A DNA stretch of 64,000 nucleotides from Chimonanthus salicifolius. Its lineage: Eukaryota; Streptophyta; Magnoliopsida; Laurales; Calycanthaceae. The notes under the pieces were generated by a model. That model made no database searches, was not told the origin of the DNA, and saw only the letters and a program-made list of their open reading frames with translations. This document shows, in pieces, positions 32,101-45,000 of the stretch (the first letter of the stretch is position 1; the number at the start of each line of letters is the position of its first letter). The position numbers and the translations under genes were made by a program. Where the stretch lies: assembly GCA_013350335.1 (NCBI GenBank), contig CM023540.1:23477175-23541174 (forward strand), in the 5' to 3' direction.

Positions 32101-34438
32101 TGGTGTGGTGGATTTCTTTGCGAAGAACGGTGTGGGTGGCACGATTCGTGGGGCCTTCGGCTTACCTAGAGATTAGTTCTTTTGTTGGAGCGGATTTTCT
32201 TTGTATCTCTGGTGTTTTGTGTATTGCTGTTTTTCTTCTATCTTTTGGTCCAAGTCTCTTAGGCCTTTTAGTGTCTTATTCTTGTTTTGTAACTGCCTCT
32301 TATAAATATAATCTTCTTCTTTACTGCTCAAAAAAAATGAGATGTTCAAATAAGTGGTCTGATCTGTGGACCAAGTTCTTTACCACTGCACTATGACACA
32401 ATCTTCATTTATACTAATATCTTTTGTTTATTATAATAGAATCGATGCGTGAATATGATAGCCAACCTTTTCAATGCTCCTGTTGATGAGGATGAGACTG
32501 CAATTGGTGTTGGGACGGTGGGTTCTTCGGAGGCCATTATGTTGGCAGGTTTGGCATTTAAGAGGAGATGGCAGAATAAACGGAAGGCTGAGGGGAAACC
32601 ATATGACAAGCCAAACATAGTCACTGGTGCCAATGTCCAGGTATCATGACCGTAACAAGGCCGTTCAAATTGATATGTGATATCATGTTTCTTTTCAATA
32701 ATGTAATGAAGTTGGATGATATTGATAGGTTTGTTGGGAGAAGTTTGCCAGATATTTTGAAGTGGAACTGAAGGAGGTGAAGTTGAGGGAGGGATTTTAT
32801 GTAATGGATCCCGTGAAAGCAGTGGAAATGGTGGATGAGAACACAATCTGTGTAGCCGCAATCTTGGGTTCAACGCTTACGGGAGAATATGAAGATGTTA
32901 AGCTTCTTAATCAACTCCTCATGGAAAAGAACAAGGAAACAGGGTAGGTCCCTTTGGGAAAAAGTTGGTAATCACAGAGTGCTTGGTTCTTGGTTTGGTT
33001 CATGTTGATGCAGGGACACTAATTCTGTTTTGGATTTCTACTGAAGTAGGCGGTCTTCCATGATTTTAGCCAATCTTAGTTCAAATTGATCCTCATTGTC
33101 TCATTCCCTTCGACAAAATACATTGCTCATGTTAACATAGAAGAATGATACATCTTAATGTGGTATTGGCAGGTGCGATACACCAATTCATGTAGATGCC
33201 GCCAGTGGTGGCTTTATTGCACCTTTCCTTTACCCAGAGCTAGAATGGGATTTTCGGTTGCCATTAGTGAAGAGCATCAACGTCAGTGGACACAAGTATG
33301 GCCTCGTTTATGCAGGCGTGGGTTGGGTTGTATGGAGGAGCAAAGAAGATTTGCCAGAAGAGCTCATCTTCCACATAAATTATCTAGGGGCTGATCAGCC
33401 TACCTTCACTCTTAATTTCTCTAAAGGTAAATAAATGGCTTTACTTCATGCCTAGAGATGCACTTCCCCAGAATTTACTAAATTAGCCTTGGCGGCACTA
33501 ATTGAGACATGGCACTTGGATTTCCTGTAGCCCATCACTAACGTTTGGCATCCCATTTCTGCATTTATGAATTCTTTTGATGAATATAATGTGGAGACCA
33601 TGAGAGAATTTTCATTTTGCAGGTTCTAATCAAATAATCGCTCAATATTATCAGTTAATACGCCTGGGCTTTGAGGTAAGAACTGTTAAAATTTTCCTTT
33701 TAATTTCGGCGTCTCATCTATATGATATATAGTGGTAATACTCGATAAAGACTCATTATTTTTCCACTGTTATGCTGCAGTATACATGTACCACCTGTAT
33801 TTTTGTGCATGTTCCATTTCTGTAATGTGTACTACTGGTCATTGGACTCCCATTTATTGTATAAATGGGGGAATAAAATTTGCTTATTTTCTCATTCGTT
33901 TGCATAACATAAGCCACTAAATGAGATTACTGTATGCCATGTTGTATAGGGATACAAGAACATAATGGAGAACTGCATGGAAAATGCCAAGGCACTGAGA
34001 GATGGGATAGAGAAGACAGGCAGATTTAATATCCTCTCTAAGGATGTGGGAGTGCCCCTGGTAGCGTTCTCCCTCAAAGACAGCAGCAGGCACACCGTCT
34101 TTGAGATATCAGATTCACTGAGGCGCTTTGGATGGATCCTCCCAGCTTACACTATGCCTCCTGACGCACAACAGATTGCCGTTCTTCGAGTGGTGGTCCG
34201 CGAGGATTTCAGCCGGAGCCTGGCAGTGCGTCTTATCTCAGACATCGAGAAGGTCATGAAAGAGATGGATGCATTGCCACCTCGAGTGACAACTGAGGCC
34301 CATGTCACAGCTGAAGTGAGTGCCAAGGAGGATGGAGAGAGAGATGAGGCGATCAAGAAAAAAAGAGAGAGAGAGGCCCAAGAAATCATTTTGCACTGGA
34401 GGAGGATTGTTGATGGCAAGAGGGTTGGAGTTTGCTAG
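29193..34438 (+). CDS. GAD: Glutamate decarboxylase, calmodulin-binding, 7 exons, 502 aa
   Basis: Exons: 29193-29284, 31653-31857, 32440-32640, 32729-32943, 33173-33426, 33623-33675, 33950-34438. Phases agree throughout. The enzyme is a cytosolic PLP-dependent decarboxylase that turns L-glutamate into GABA and CO2. Near the N-terminus it has the plant GAD signature [10 protein letters not shown]. The PLP-binding SGHKYG motif puts the Schiff-base lysine at about residue 279. [13 protein letters not shown] and [14 protein letters not shown] are also present. The last about 35 residues are basic with a tryptophan (HWRRIV), typical of the plant calmodulin-binding autoinhibitory tail. Length is normal for plant GADs (about 490-505). 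Two oddities: intron 2 (31858-32439) starts with GC, and residue 239 is Cys where I recall Trp in plant GADs (ETGWDTP). Intron 2 also holds a LINE fragment. The start is the first ATG of exon 1, followed by an ACG-encoded threonine run. Confidence 0.96.
31010..31195 (+). repeat. SINE-like repeat in GAD intron 1
   Basis: A B-box-like GAGTTCAGTTC follows an A-box-like GGTTGGAGTGATTGCC by about 40 bp. The 3' part ends AAGAGGCCTAGACACCTTGG. The same 3' end appears inverted at 26305-26335 (CCAAGGTGTCCAGGCCTCTT next to a T run), so at least two copies of this family are in the window. Confidence 0.45.
32060..32337 (+). mobile_element. LINE 3' end in GAD intron 2
   Basis: The + frame reads [16 protein letters not shown] at 32095-32142, the RNase H C-terminal motif shared with 10978-11830 and 21690-22025, followed by a T-rich 3' region and an A run at 32331-32337. 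It is the shortest of the LINE ends and is strongly 5'-truncated. A target duplication was not identified. Confidence 0.65.
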
Positions 34439-35091
34439 TGTTCTAGAGGGATGATCATGTTTTTCTGTCCTGAATTAGCCATGAATCAGAGAACTCTACT
34501 ATCTTCCCATCAATCATCCCCACATGCTGTGGCCCACAAAGTCGATACTTTGAAAGATTATTGGTACTCCACAAAGTTACAGATGCTGAGACTCGGGACT
34601 GGTGCATGTACTTGCTTAAATACATATGCCTTCCAACTTTAATATCTTAGGAACCCAGTGGTTGCTGATACTAAGATCTATTGTCTTCTATACGGGAGAT
34701 TCTATATATGGTATGGGTTGGTGTTTGATGTTGACTTTTGTAGTTACTTAATACTGTTATGGCAATGGATTAATATTACATTACACTTTCATATGGTTGT
34801 TAGACTGCTTTTCAATGTGTAGCCATTTCAATTCCAATTTGAAACTCAGACTCAAACTCGAAATCTTATTGAGTCGAGTAACTTTCAACTCAAGTCAGAA
34901 AAACTCGTCAAATTGCTTGATTCAAATCTATTGAGTCAACTTGTACATACTCATTCGAGTTTTTTTTTTTATTCTGGTTTTTAAACTCTGATTTCAATGT
35001 GAGGGATGATGGGTAAAAAATGTGTTAAGAGTATGGTTATTTAAAAGTGCACAAGGGTTACTCTTTTTTCCGGAGGGCTGCATAGTACTTA
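34439..35091. other. GAD 3' flank
   Basis: This holds the GAD 3'UTR and AT-rich downstream sequence. At 34840-34960 there are several CTCGA/GAGTC-type motifs resembling the hAT MITE family, without clear termini. No further gene is seen. Confidence 0.5.
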
Positions 35092-35099
35092 ATTATTGG

Positions 35100-35420
35100 T
35101 AGGGGTGAAACTCAGGTCAGGTTTTGACCCAACCCGCATGACCCGACCTGAGAAATCAACCGGGTCGGGTCAGCGGGTCGGGTCAGGTTGAGAAGACAGA
35201 AACTTACATTGAATTCGGATCGGGTTGAGGGATTTTCAAGTAAACCTGACTCGATCCAGTTAAATTTAGGCTAAAATGAGTTTAAAATGTACGTCGGGTC
35301 AGAATTTGGAGTGAGTCGGGTTAGAATTCGAGTTGGACTGGGTTGAAACGTTCGGGTCAGATGTTCGGTTGGATTCCATATTTTAGTAACTCAGGATGAC
35401 CCGGTCCGATTTCAGCCCTA
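35100..35420. mobile_element. hAT-type MITE with perfect 8-bp target duplication
   Basis: The element begins TAGGGGTGAAA and ends TTTCAGCCCTA (11-bp TIR, one mismatch). It is flanked on both sides by ATTATTGG (35092-35099 and 35421-35428). The interior is built of GGGTCGGGTCAG / CTGACCCGAC motifs in both orientations and has no coding capacity. An 8-bp duplication plus these termini places it in hAT. It is the best-preserved member of a family also seen at 5840-6152. Confidence 0.85.
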
Positions 35421-35428
35421 ATTATTGG

Positions 35429-36096
35429 TAATTAAGGAGCACACTAAAACACAAGCTGAGGATGAGTGATGTTACTCAAAAAGCTGGAGCTCAGACGGGG
35501 ATTAGGCTTCCATGTGGATGAGTAACGAGGATTTGTAACCTAAAACTGCGCAGGTGTAATCTTAAGTGCCTGTGTAATACAAGAGTTCTTGAAACCAGAT
35601 GGGACCTGTCTTTTGGAACTGTTTGGTAGATTGGAATTCTTGGTGGGTTCAGAATACTTTATATTTTCTACATTTTTATAAGATGTTGTATGTGGCAATA
35701 CCATTGAATTTCAATCTGCTAAAGAATTTCAGATTACCAAACTGGACGTTCAGGTTCACCCAAAGCAAACTTTGTAGCATGAGGAATTTAAGTTGCACCA
35801 ACCAGCAAACCATAATCACACTAAACCAGAATAAATTTTGATCACACACCGAGCACAGAAAGATAAGAACAGCAAGGCCTTCCAAAACTGTACATCGGTT
35901 TCTCAATTAGAATGATTGTTACCTAAGCTCCCTTGGACAACGTTTGACCACATGATTCTTAGACAAGAGCACCATAATATAGAATCGGTACATATGCATA
36001 ATTTCTATCATGAGAATTTCCCTTTTGACCAACTTATTGGTAAAATAACATTCTTCTAGGGGGTTTGATTGCCAAAATCAGGTACAGGGTGACTTC
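35429..36096. other. Spacer between convergent GAD and desulfhydrase genes
   Basis: The sequence is AT-rich and non-coding. It should contain the 3'UTR and end of the minus-strand desulfhydrase transcript, but no canonical AATAAA on the minus strand is obvious. Confidence 0.45.
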
Positions 36097-39000
36097 TTAG
36101 AACATCTTTCCAACACCATCCTTCCGGGCGACAGATTCATCAAGGTCCATTCGACACCAATTGCCAACCATTGCAGATATCTGATCAGTTTTATCATACA
36201 GCCCGAGTAGGCCACCTGTGTGTATGAAAAGGACCTTTTTCCCTTCCCACTTTGCTGGATTCTGAGCCATGTCTTTCAGCATCCCTAAGGCAGCTTTCCC
36301 GCTGCAAGAATACACGACAAGACAGAACATATGCAACTCTTTACTAAAAAGAAATGGACCATGAACCAAAGACTAAGATTGTCACGCACCTATACACAGG
36401 GTCAAGAACAACACCAGTTGCGGCAGCTATTTCTTTTACAAATTCTAGCTCATCTTTAGTGTTCATAGCATAGCCTAAGCCCTTGGCCTGTCAGAAGAAG
36501 GGTAACAGAACAGAGGGAAATTTTAAAGTGCATAGCTTCGAAAGACCATGTTCTAGCATAACATGAAAGCTGTCTAAAGATGAAAATTTTGCAAGCCATC
36601 AAATTATTGCTGGCTCAGAAGAAGATACTTCAATATGGTAGTCATAAATATATTCAACAAATTAAAACATGAATTTGTCTTATTGCCATATACTGGTTTT
36701 TAAGAATGTAAATCAAAGGATTATTGCTTCTAAGAAAGCCTAGATTTTAAAGATGGTGCCTCCCAGAAACAATTTTGCCAACTTTATCAAAAAACGATTG
36801 ACAAGATACGTTCATCAGCAGAAGGAAGGTGGTATGTAGGCAGCTAGCCCATGGAAAACAATATACAACTGAATGTCAACTCCAAATAGATGAGATAAAT
36901 AGCTTTGAAAAGAGAGATGCTGGTTAATCAACAGAAAAAGGAGAAAAACATTGGCACATTAAACAATTTGATAAGCTTGGACTCAATCCAATAACTCACA
37001 TCTTGGATGTTTACTATATCACGTGAACTGAGACCTGCTTTTAGTCCATCTATTAGGCCTTGAACATAGTCAAAGAAGTAGTCTGGATCATCACAAACAG
37101 AGAATGCATGAACCTGTAGCACCAAATGTTTAATTAGAGCAACCTATAACAAATAAATGTAGGAAAAGAAAACATATTTAAATTTAAGTTGACATACTTT
37201 TGCCTTCAACGCACTCAACCATGATCCCAGTGCCAGACCAGCAATAGTGCCACCACTAGAAATTGAAAACATAAAATAGGCTATCACTATGCACTTCAGG
37301 CTAGCTATCGACGGAGTTTATATGTAACAACATAATCCTAAAATTAACATCTCTCTCTCTCACTTTTTTTTTTTTTTTGAGAGAGAATCCTAGAATCAGT
37401 CAATTGTCATTAAGGAACATTCAATTCAATAAGCATGTTGGCCAAATATGGATATTATAGAAGATGCTTAGACTATAAGAGCAGGTCTATAGAAGTTCTT
37501 TCTATTTATTTATTGAACAGTCACAAAGAAGAGATATATTAAAGAAAAAAGTGAGATATCATTTTTTGGACCATTGGTTTCAATTCGGGATCAACATAGT
37601 CCATGTTCATTAGTAAATCCCATATGATTGCATTTGGTGGGTCACCATCATGGTTTAAAAAACTCGCAGGTTCATATCATACCAACTGGTTCAACCTGTG
37701 AACCAATGTATACTGGCACGAGTTTTTGAAAAAAAAATAGGAAACTAAATATCACAAAAAACAGGCTGAAATTTTCAAAACATCGGCTGATATTTTTATA
37801 TTAGTTTTCGTTTAAGTTTTTTTCTAAAAAAAATTAGTATCATTTGGTTTGTAATGAAGGTAAAATATTATACAAATAAAATTTGAGACTAAACATGTAA
37901 TTTTTTTGTATTTTTAATTATTCTTCAATTTTTTCTGTTTTCAAATTTTTTGTCATGTTTCAAAATTTTCAACTAAAAACAAGATAATAGTTCGCATGTA
38001 GATTTAGTCAATTACCAACAAGATTTCTTAACTAGATTTATAGAGAAAAAATTCTTTTATTTTTTAGATTTTTATTTTAATTATTTTATGTATTTTGCTA
38101 TTTAAAAAAATTGAGTTATAATAGTTATTAGGTCTATGACAGTTATAGGTCTCTAGACTTTAATTCTTTATTACATGAGTGCATGATTGTATGAATACTT
38201 CAATATTCTTTGGTATGTAACTCTTAACATTAGATATATTTGCTTAATGCTTGATTAGTAATCATTAAGTTTATAAAAACATGGTTCAATTTAAGATCAT
38301 ACAACAATGCATAACATACTTGACTCAAAGGGGATGATATTATCCCATATGTTGAGTTAGAATGAAAATAAACTTTACAATCCAATAATTTCCAATATTA
38401 CAGGTTTTTTTAAAAAAAATTCAGAATTTTTTATGGGATTTTGAAATTTCACATCAGTTTGGACCAGTTCTATTGATATTTGAAAATATCGTCTGGTGGA
38501 CTTTTTGAACCATAGTCACCATCCACTTCCACAGGCCTGGAATGGTGAACAAAGTAATGTTTCTTATAGCCGGTAAAGATTGTACCATGGAAGCACTCAT
38601 GCTGACAGCATATGCATGCATGTGTAAACACAATTTGCAGGTTCAAAGTAGGTCCCCGCAACTGAGCAAAAGAAATTGGCCATTCCAGTAATAACATACT
38701 TCATTTCAATTTTTTTAGGCTCCCTTTCTGTTGAAAGGTACTTTTATAGGCCCCTTGTTGTAGTGTGGATTTGTCTAATTATTATAACCAATTTCCAATC
38801 AAATCTCTGAGGCTTTCCTCGACACTATGATATTGTTTAGTTCTCTTCTTTGTTTGAAAATGGGTTTTCTTTGCTTGACCTGAGAATTTCTACCAATCCT
38901 CACCTAATTCATCAAAGTTCATCCCAAGTGCATAGATGTTTGTCAAGAGAGTCATGGAGGTTATTTTTTGCAGCAAAAGAGATTAGACAAATGGTTTGAT

Positions 39001-42000
39001 CTCTTATCTTCATTTCCTGGCAATAGGAATTTCGGGTGGGGGTGGCATGGGGGTTTAACCTGGCTGCAATAGCTAAATCAGGGGTAAATCTGATACTTTT
39101 TTTTTTGAAAGATGGGTAAATCTGATACTTCATTGAGAATTCTCTTGCTTCCTGTCTTTGTGAGGAATGCAGTTGATTGGCTTAGTGGATTTGGGTCCCT
39201 AATTGTACTTTTTCTTTGTCTTGATCTTGTGAAATGTATTTTTCCTAGTTTTAATCTTGTTCTGTTCACCATTTTCTTCAATGAAATACCTGCTTCAGGC
39301 AATTTAAGATAAAAAGCAGCATGAAACCAATGCTTAGACGTGAAAGTCAGTAATATGACAATTAGGCTAGAGGATGACCTGCCACATGCTACAACAATGT
39401 CATCAAATCGATTTTCCTCAAACCCATCTTGAAGTTGCAGCTCAATCTCCCTAACTGCTCCAATGTAGCCCCTGAAAAAGGAAAGAGAAACAGCAATAGA
39501 GACAGTAACAAATTGACAGCAGAAATGACCAGTACTCTCTCTCTCTCTCTCTCTCTCTCAAGAAAAATGAACGAGGGAAAGATACAATATAAGAGAAATA
39601 TACTGATCCTTGAATACAAAAAACATCAAAGATCACCATGATAGATGACAATAACCCCAAAAAACCCACAAAGCCTCCCTGTCTATCAACCCTTAATTTC
39701 GCCATGAAATCAACCCCCATCAGCCAACCTCCTCACAAGTCTAAGAGATACATCCTTGTCCTCACACAAGTGAAAGACGTCCATAGGAACATGTAAGAGT
39801 CTCTATGGAGCCACCCTTTTACCAATAGCTCAAGCAGTGACATTGGTAGAGTCACCCTCAACAATAATTTTACAACGCCCCACGCCCCCCCCCCCCCCCC
39901 CCCCCCCCCAAAAAGTTGCCTAATAGCTCATAGTTCTGCCTCATTAGAGTCTTAAAGATCAATGGGGTCAGAAAAGAACATAAGAATAAACCTTAAATGG
40001 TTTTGCAAAACTCCCTACCCCAAATAGTGCTATTGCAAGTCCTTGCCCTAGATGAAAGGATCCATCATCTTGCTGATGCTATCAACTGTGCCAAGGTAAG
40101 TTTTCCTTTTCCTATCTTAGCCTTCATTTGGGGGGTAAGCCGAAATCGCTATCCTCTTGGGAACCAATCATTGAGAGATTGACATAAACTTGCCTCTTGG
40201 AAAAAAATATTACCTTTCCTCTGATGTTAGATAGTTATCATTAAATCTACCCTCAATAACCATCTGGTCTTTTTTTTCCTCTTTTTAAAATCCCTTCAAA
40301 ATTGCGAAGATTCTTGAAAAGATAAAGATTTCCTTTGAGATGGGTTTGGAGACGACAAGAAAATTCATCTTGTCAAATGGGAAGATGTTTCTTTGCCTTC
40401 AAACTTGGGTTTGGCCAACATGGAAAAGAATTGTTCCCCCTTTGCAAAGATGGGGTGGAGATTTGTTGATGAAGAATCTCTAAGGAGGGAAGAATAAAAA
40501 TAAAATACGGTGAATTGAAGAAAGGTGGGTCTTGAAGGAAGTATCCTTTAGAGGGGGTTCACAAATTTGGAAGGACATTTCTAAGATTGGTAGAGAGGGC
40601 CATTGGGTTTGTTCTCTGATAAAAGAAAATTCAGAACTAGTGGTGGGCAAAGGTGCTTTGATAAAGTCTTGGAAGGAGTGGATTTGAGGGGTGGGGACGG
40701 GTGGACTGGGGCTGGGGTGGTGTAGAAACCATAACACTTTCTTTCCCAAGTGATAGAGACAGTGGGGGAAAGAAAGGTGTGGGGCGACCTCTTTATCTTT
40801 TAAAAGGAATTGACGAATCATGAGATCCTTTTAATTGAAGACTTTTTATCTTCTATGGGAGACGCTTTCCAATTGACGGCATGTTTGATAGGGGAGTTTG
40901 GTACAAGAAACCTACTAGGATCTTTTCATGCAATCTTTATTCTACCTACTTAAACCTAGTCCTTGGTCCAATTTCCCCTTCAAATCCATTTGGAAACCTA
41001 CAGCCCCCTTTCAAGTCAAGTGTTTTGTTGGGTAGCCTACATCAATAAGGCCTTGACCATTGACAACTTAAATTGAGAAAATTTTCCATCCCCAATGTCT
41101 GTTATCTTTGTGGGAGGAATGACAAATTAGTTGCCATTTGTTTATACAGTGCCCCTTTGTTTTGCTCATTTGGTCCTATTTCCTTTCTCCTCCACTTTAG
41201 GCTCTGATTTCCAGATGGGAATCGAGTCCTTCCCAGAGAGAAGTCAAGCTCTTCGGAAAATGATCCTTTTGGTCATCATTTGGTCTGTTTGGTTGGAATG
41301 CAATAAAAGAATTTTTTTTAAGACAAAGTTGCACCCTTTTTTCTCTAAAGGGAGACTGTAAATTAATTCATTAAAAAGTGGGGTACAAAAGAAAGTATAA
41401 ATACTAATCCCCTAAAATGAAATAGAGAAATACTGATCTGATACACCTCAAGTGAGGTCCAAAATCAGTGAAATAGATGTACTATGCTGTTGAATAAAAT
41501 AACCCTGCAACCCTTCTCCCTAAGTGGAGCCCAAATCAGAATATCTCCACTGCCAACCTTTGCTTCTCTACTCTAACCTTGGCTAGGAAGTCTGCAATGT
41601 TGTTCACACATCGTGCAACATGTGTGAAGCAGATGTCTCCATTCCTACACATTCTTTTGATGTCCCTAATAATGTTAAAATCTTTTAAGGACATCAGAAT
41701 TATGGAAATTACTCAACAGTATCAAAAGCAGATGTACCAAAAACAAGTTACAAAAGTATGCTACTAACTAAAGCAACAACAAAGCAAGCTTAACAAGTTT
41801 TATAGACAACTGGACTGATATCAAGTCAGCAGTAACCACTAATGTAGAAGAAATTTTGAACAGCTTGGAAGGTTAAATATTAAGATCATAAAGCACTAAA
41901 AAGGATTACAAATCACTAGTCCCAATCTCACCAGGTCCCAAGCGAGTTTGATCCACCTACAGGAATGACATATGGCCTTCTCCCCTCCTTTATTAGCCTC

Positions 42001-45000
42001 TCTTTTAGCAGGTTGCCAAGAGCCTGATCATATCAAATAATAAAAAATTTGGATAGGAAATAAAGGTATTCCCAAAATATTTATCTAGCTAGGGTCATGA
42101 GGGTTGTAGTATCATTCGGCATCAATCAGCGCAAGTAGGTTCACAGTTACATGATCCATATTGTTTGACTGCTGGGCCCCATGGTAGATAAAGCAAGCGA
42201 CAGAAGCATCCAATCTCTTTTGTAGAATTTATGAGGTTAGATCAGAAAATTGGAGATATCACATTCAGTAGCTAAAAGCTGAAGGCTGGAGGTTATTGTC
42301 AATATCCTCTGCCCAGTTATCATAAAATGCTCATTCTAGTCATATCAGTACATAGGAAGCTGGTACTAGTACAAAAAATTAGCTCCATCTCACATGCAAC
42401 TTTGGATGATATCTACATCAAAAGTAACATTTTAGCACATATACATTGCAATACAAAGGTCTCTGCACGTAGAATAAAAAAAGATGATGTATGCTCTCAT
42501 TAGCATATTTTGGTAAATATTATTCAGAAAAAACTGTAGGTTCATGAAGAATATGATAGCTCATTATGGCATATAAAAAATGGCAAAGGATGAAACAGAG
42601 AGCTTTGGTTCACTCTGCATTAGTGCTTACAACTAAAGATGATCTAGAAAACGGTGTTCCCCATGCACAAATGCCGAAGTTACAGTGAGAAAAATATAAA
42701 TTGTCATTCCATTAGTTAAAATAATAAATCTTGCATATCATCATTGAAGGCTTATTCTATCTCAGTCAATTTTGTTAGTTCTGCTTTTCCACTGATTCCC
42801 GATGGGATGTTTGTCAATTTCCTCTAGAAAATTAATTCCACAAGAAAATTTGTCTTTGGATGCAATCTATGTTATCCGACACATGTCATAAACTCCAACA
42901 TCATGTTAAAGCCATGAAAACCCCATGTTCATGTTTTTTAGAGACAAAAATCTTATTTTCACAAAAAATGAACGAGATGCTAGCTTACCAAACAAGGAAA
43001 ATCTCTCTCTTTTCCTCATTAAATTTTCTTATTTTCCCCCATAGAAAAAGAGGAAAATGTCTCATGTTCTATGCTCTTGGCAAAGAGACCTTGTTTATTG
43101 AGAAGAAGAGGGAAGATAATCATTTTGTTTGCTCTGCACTTTCCATGAGCTGGAAAATGACAAACAGCCCCTATATGGTTGTGTTCTCTACCAGTTAATA
43201 ATCTTTAAAGAAAAAATTATGGTATTTCTTTTACATACTGCTTATGCATGGGAGGGAATAATTTGAAAGTAACAATATGGATTATACCAAACCACATAGT
43301 TATGGCCACTCTACAATGCTTTAGCTATAAGTTCGGCAATTATGGATACTTTTTTACCTTGCTGCATCTCTCATTTGCAGGGTAAACATATAAAGATATA
43401 CAGTTTAATGTCATGGCATCCATAAGACAACTGAAGGCATGTCAAATGGGTTTTTCTTTTTCTGGATAATCTTAAACCCTGTTCTTTTGCCCTTGCTACC
43501 ATTTGCCACTTATGTGGGAAGGGTAAGGAATCCATTTACCATAATTTCCTTCATTGCCCTTGTCTTCCCAATTTGGTACGATTTTCTTTCCCTTTTTCCT
43601 TTTCTGCTGGGTGCTCCCCTCCTCTTTTGGCACTCTCCTTCATGGTTGGGGGTCGCGGTCTTTCCATAAAAAAGGTCAAGCCCCGAGGAAGCTAGTAACT
43701 CTCACAATCATTTGGCTGTTTTGGCTTGAACGCAATAGGAGAATTTTTTATGGCAAGGCTTCCTCTTATCCCAATCTTATTTGGCACAACAGGTCTTCAA
43801 TCATTGAATGGGCCTCATTGGGAGATACTTTTAAGGGGTACTCGGTGGATAATTTTGTAGGAGCTTGATCTGATATCTCTTAATGTAATTGCCCTTGTCT
43901 TTCATGTACTTTTTTTGGCGTGGCCTCATATTCTTATTGAGGCTTTACCTTTTTGGTCTCTTTCTCAATAAAATTTGTGTTTCCTCTCAAAAAAGGGTTT
44001 TTCTTTGCATATTTTAGCATGTCATTTTGATTGTAAAGTACATGTGTCACTAGGATGTTCAGAAGGATAGGTCCATAAAGAGCTAGATTGAAGAGTGGGA
44101 ACAAGTTCATTACAATGAGAGAGTAATGGCTACAATCTGGAGACAGAGAACAGCAATCAAGAGAAGGATAACTACGTGAGATGACTGACCTCGCTACCAA
44201 TTTGTGAGTATTCTTCTTTTGAGACAAGTTCAATGCATGCGCCAACTAACCGCTCCACAAGGAGGTTACCTGTCAAACCAGGGTCTTGGTCCACTAGTAC
44301 CTGTATCATATTAAATATGCAAGACTCAGGTTCATGCTCATGTCCACAGATTGAAATCCAAACAACCACAATTATGAACTAGGGCAATCATCTCTCTGTC
44401 CAACAATATTCTTTTTTGGAATTGGCAACTCCTTGGCTAGTTTGTATTTGAGCCAGTACTGTGTAAAGCCCAAATTTAGCATGACACTTCCTCTCTGGCT
44501 CAGGTTGAAGAGATCTTTCTTGGAATTGATAACTATTGGCTAATTTGTATTTGAGCCCCTACTGTGTAAAGCACAAATTTTGTATGATGCTTCATCTCCG
44601 GCTTGGGTAGAAGAGCCTGATCAATACCAACCCCTGGGTAAAAAATGAAAATTGTGCATTGCCCATTTGTCTATCATGCACTGTGTTTGTCCCCAGGAAA
44701 GACTAACAGGCCTGACAAATAGCACAAACTCAGTGCATAGACATTTGTGATGGAACAGCCGCCTACTTCTGCCACTAATATGAGTATCTTCCATTCCCAC
44801 ATTCGAAAAAAAAAAAAGTTAACAAGAAACATGTAACCTAGAGATGGAATCAACCTTGGATGTGCGTAGTATTAGATAACAGTCAAGATTCAAATACTTG
44901 GCAGCCACAGCTGTAGCACGGCAATGGTTACTCTGAATACCACCTATTGTTATAATGCAGTCTGCTCCCTGTGCTATGGCATCTGCCATCAAGAACTCCA

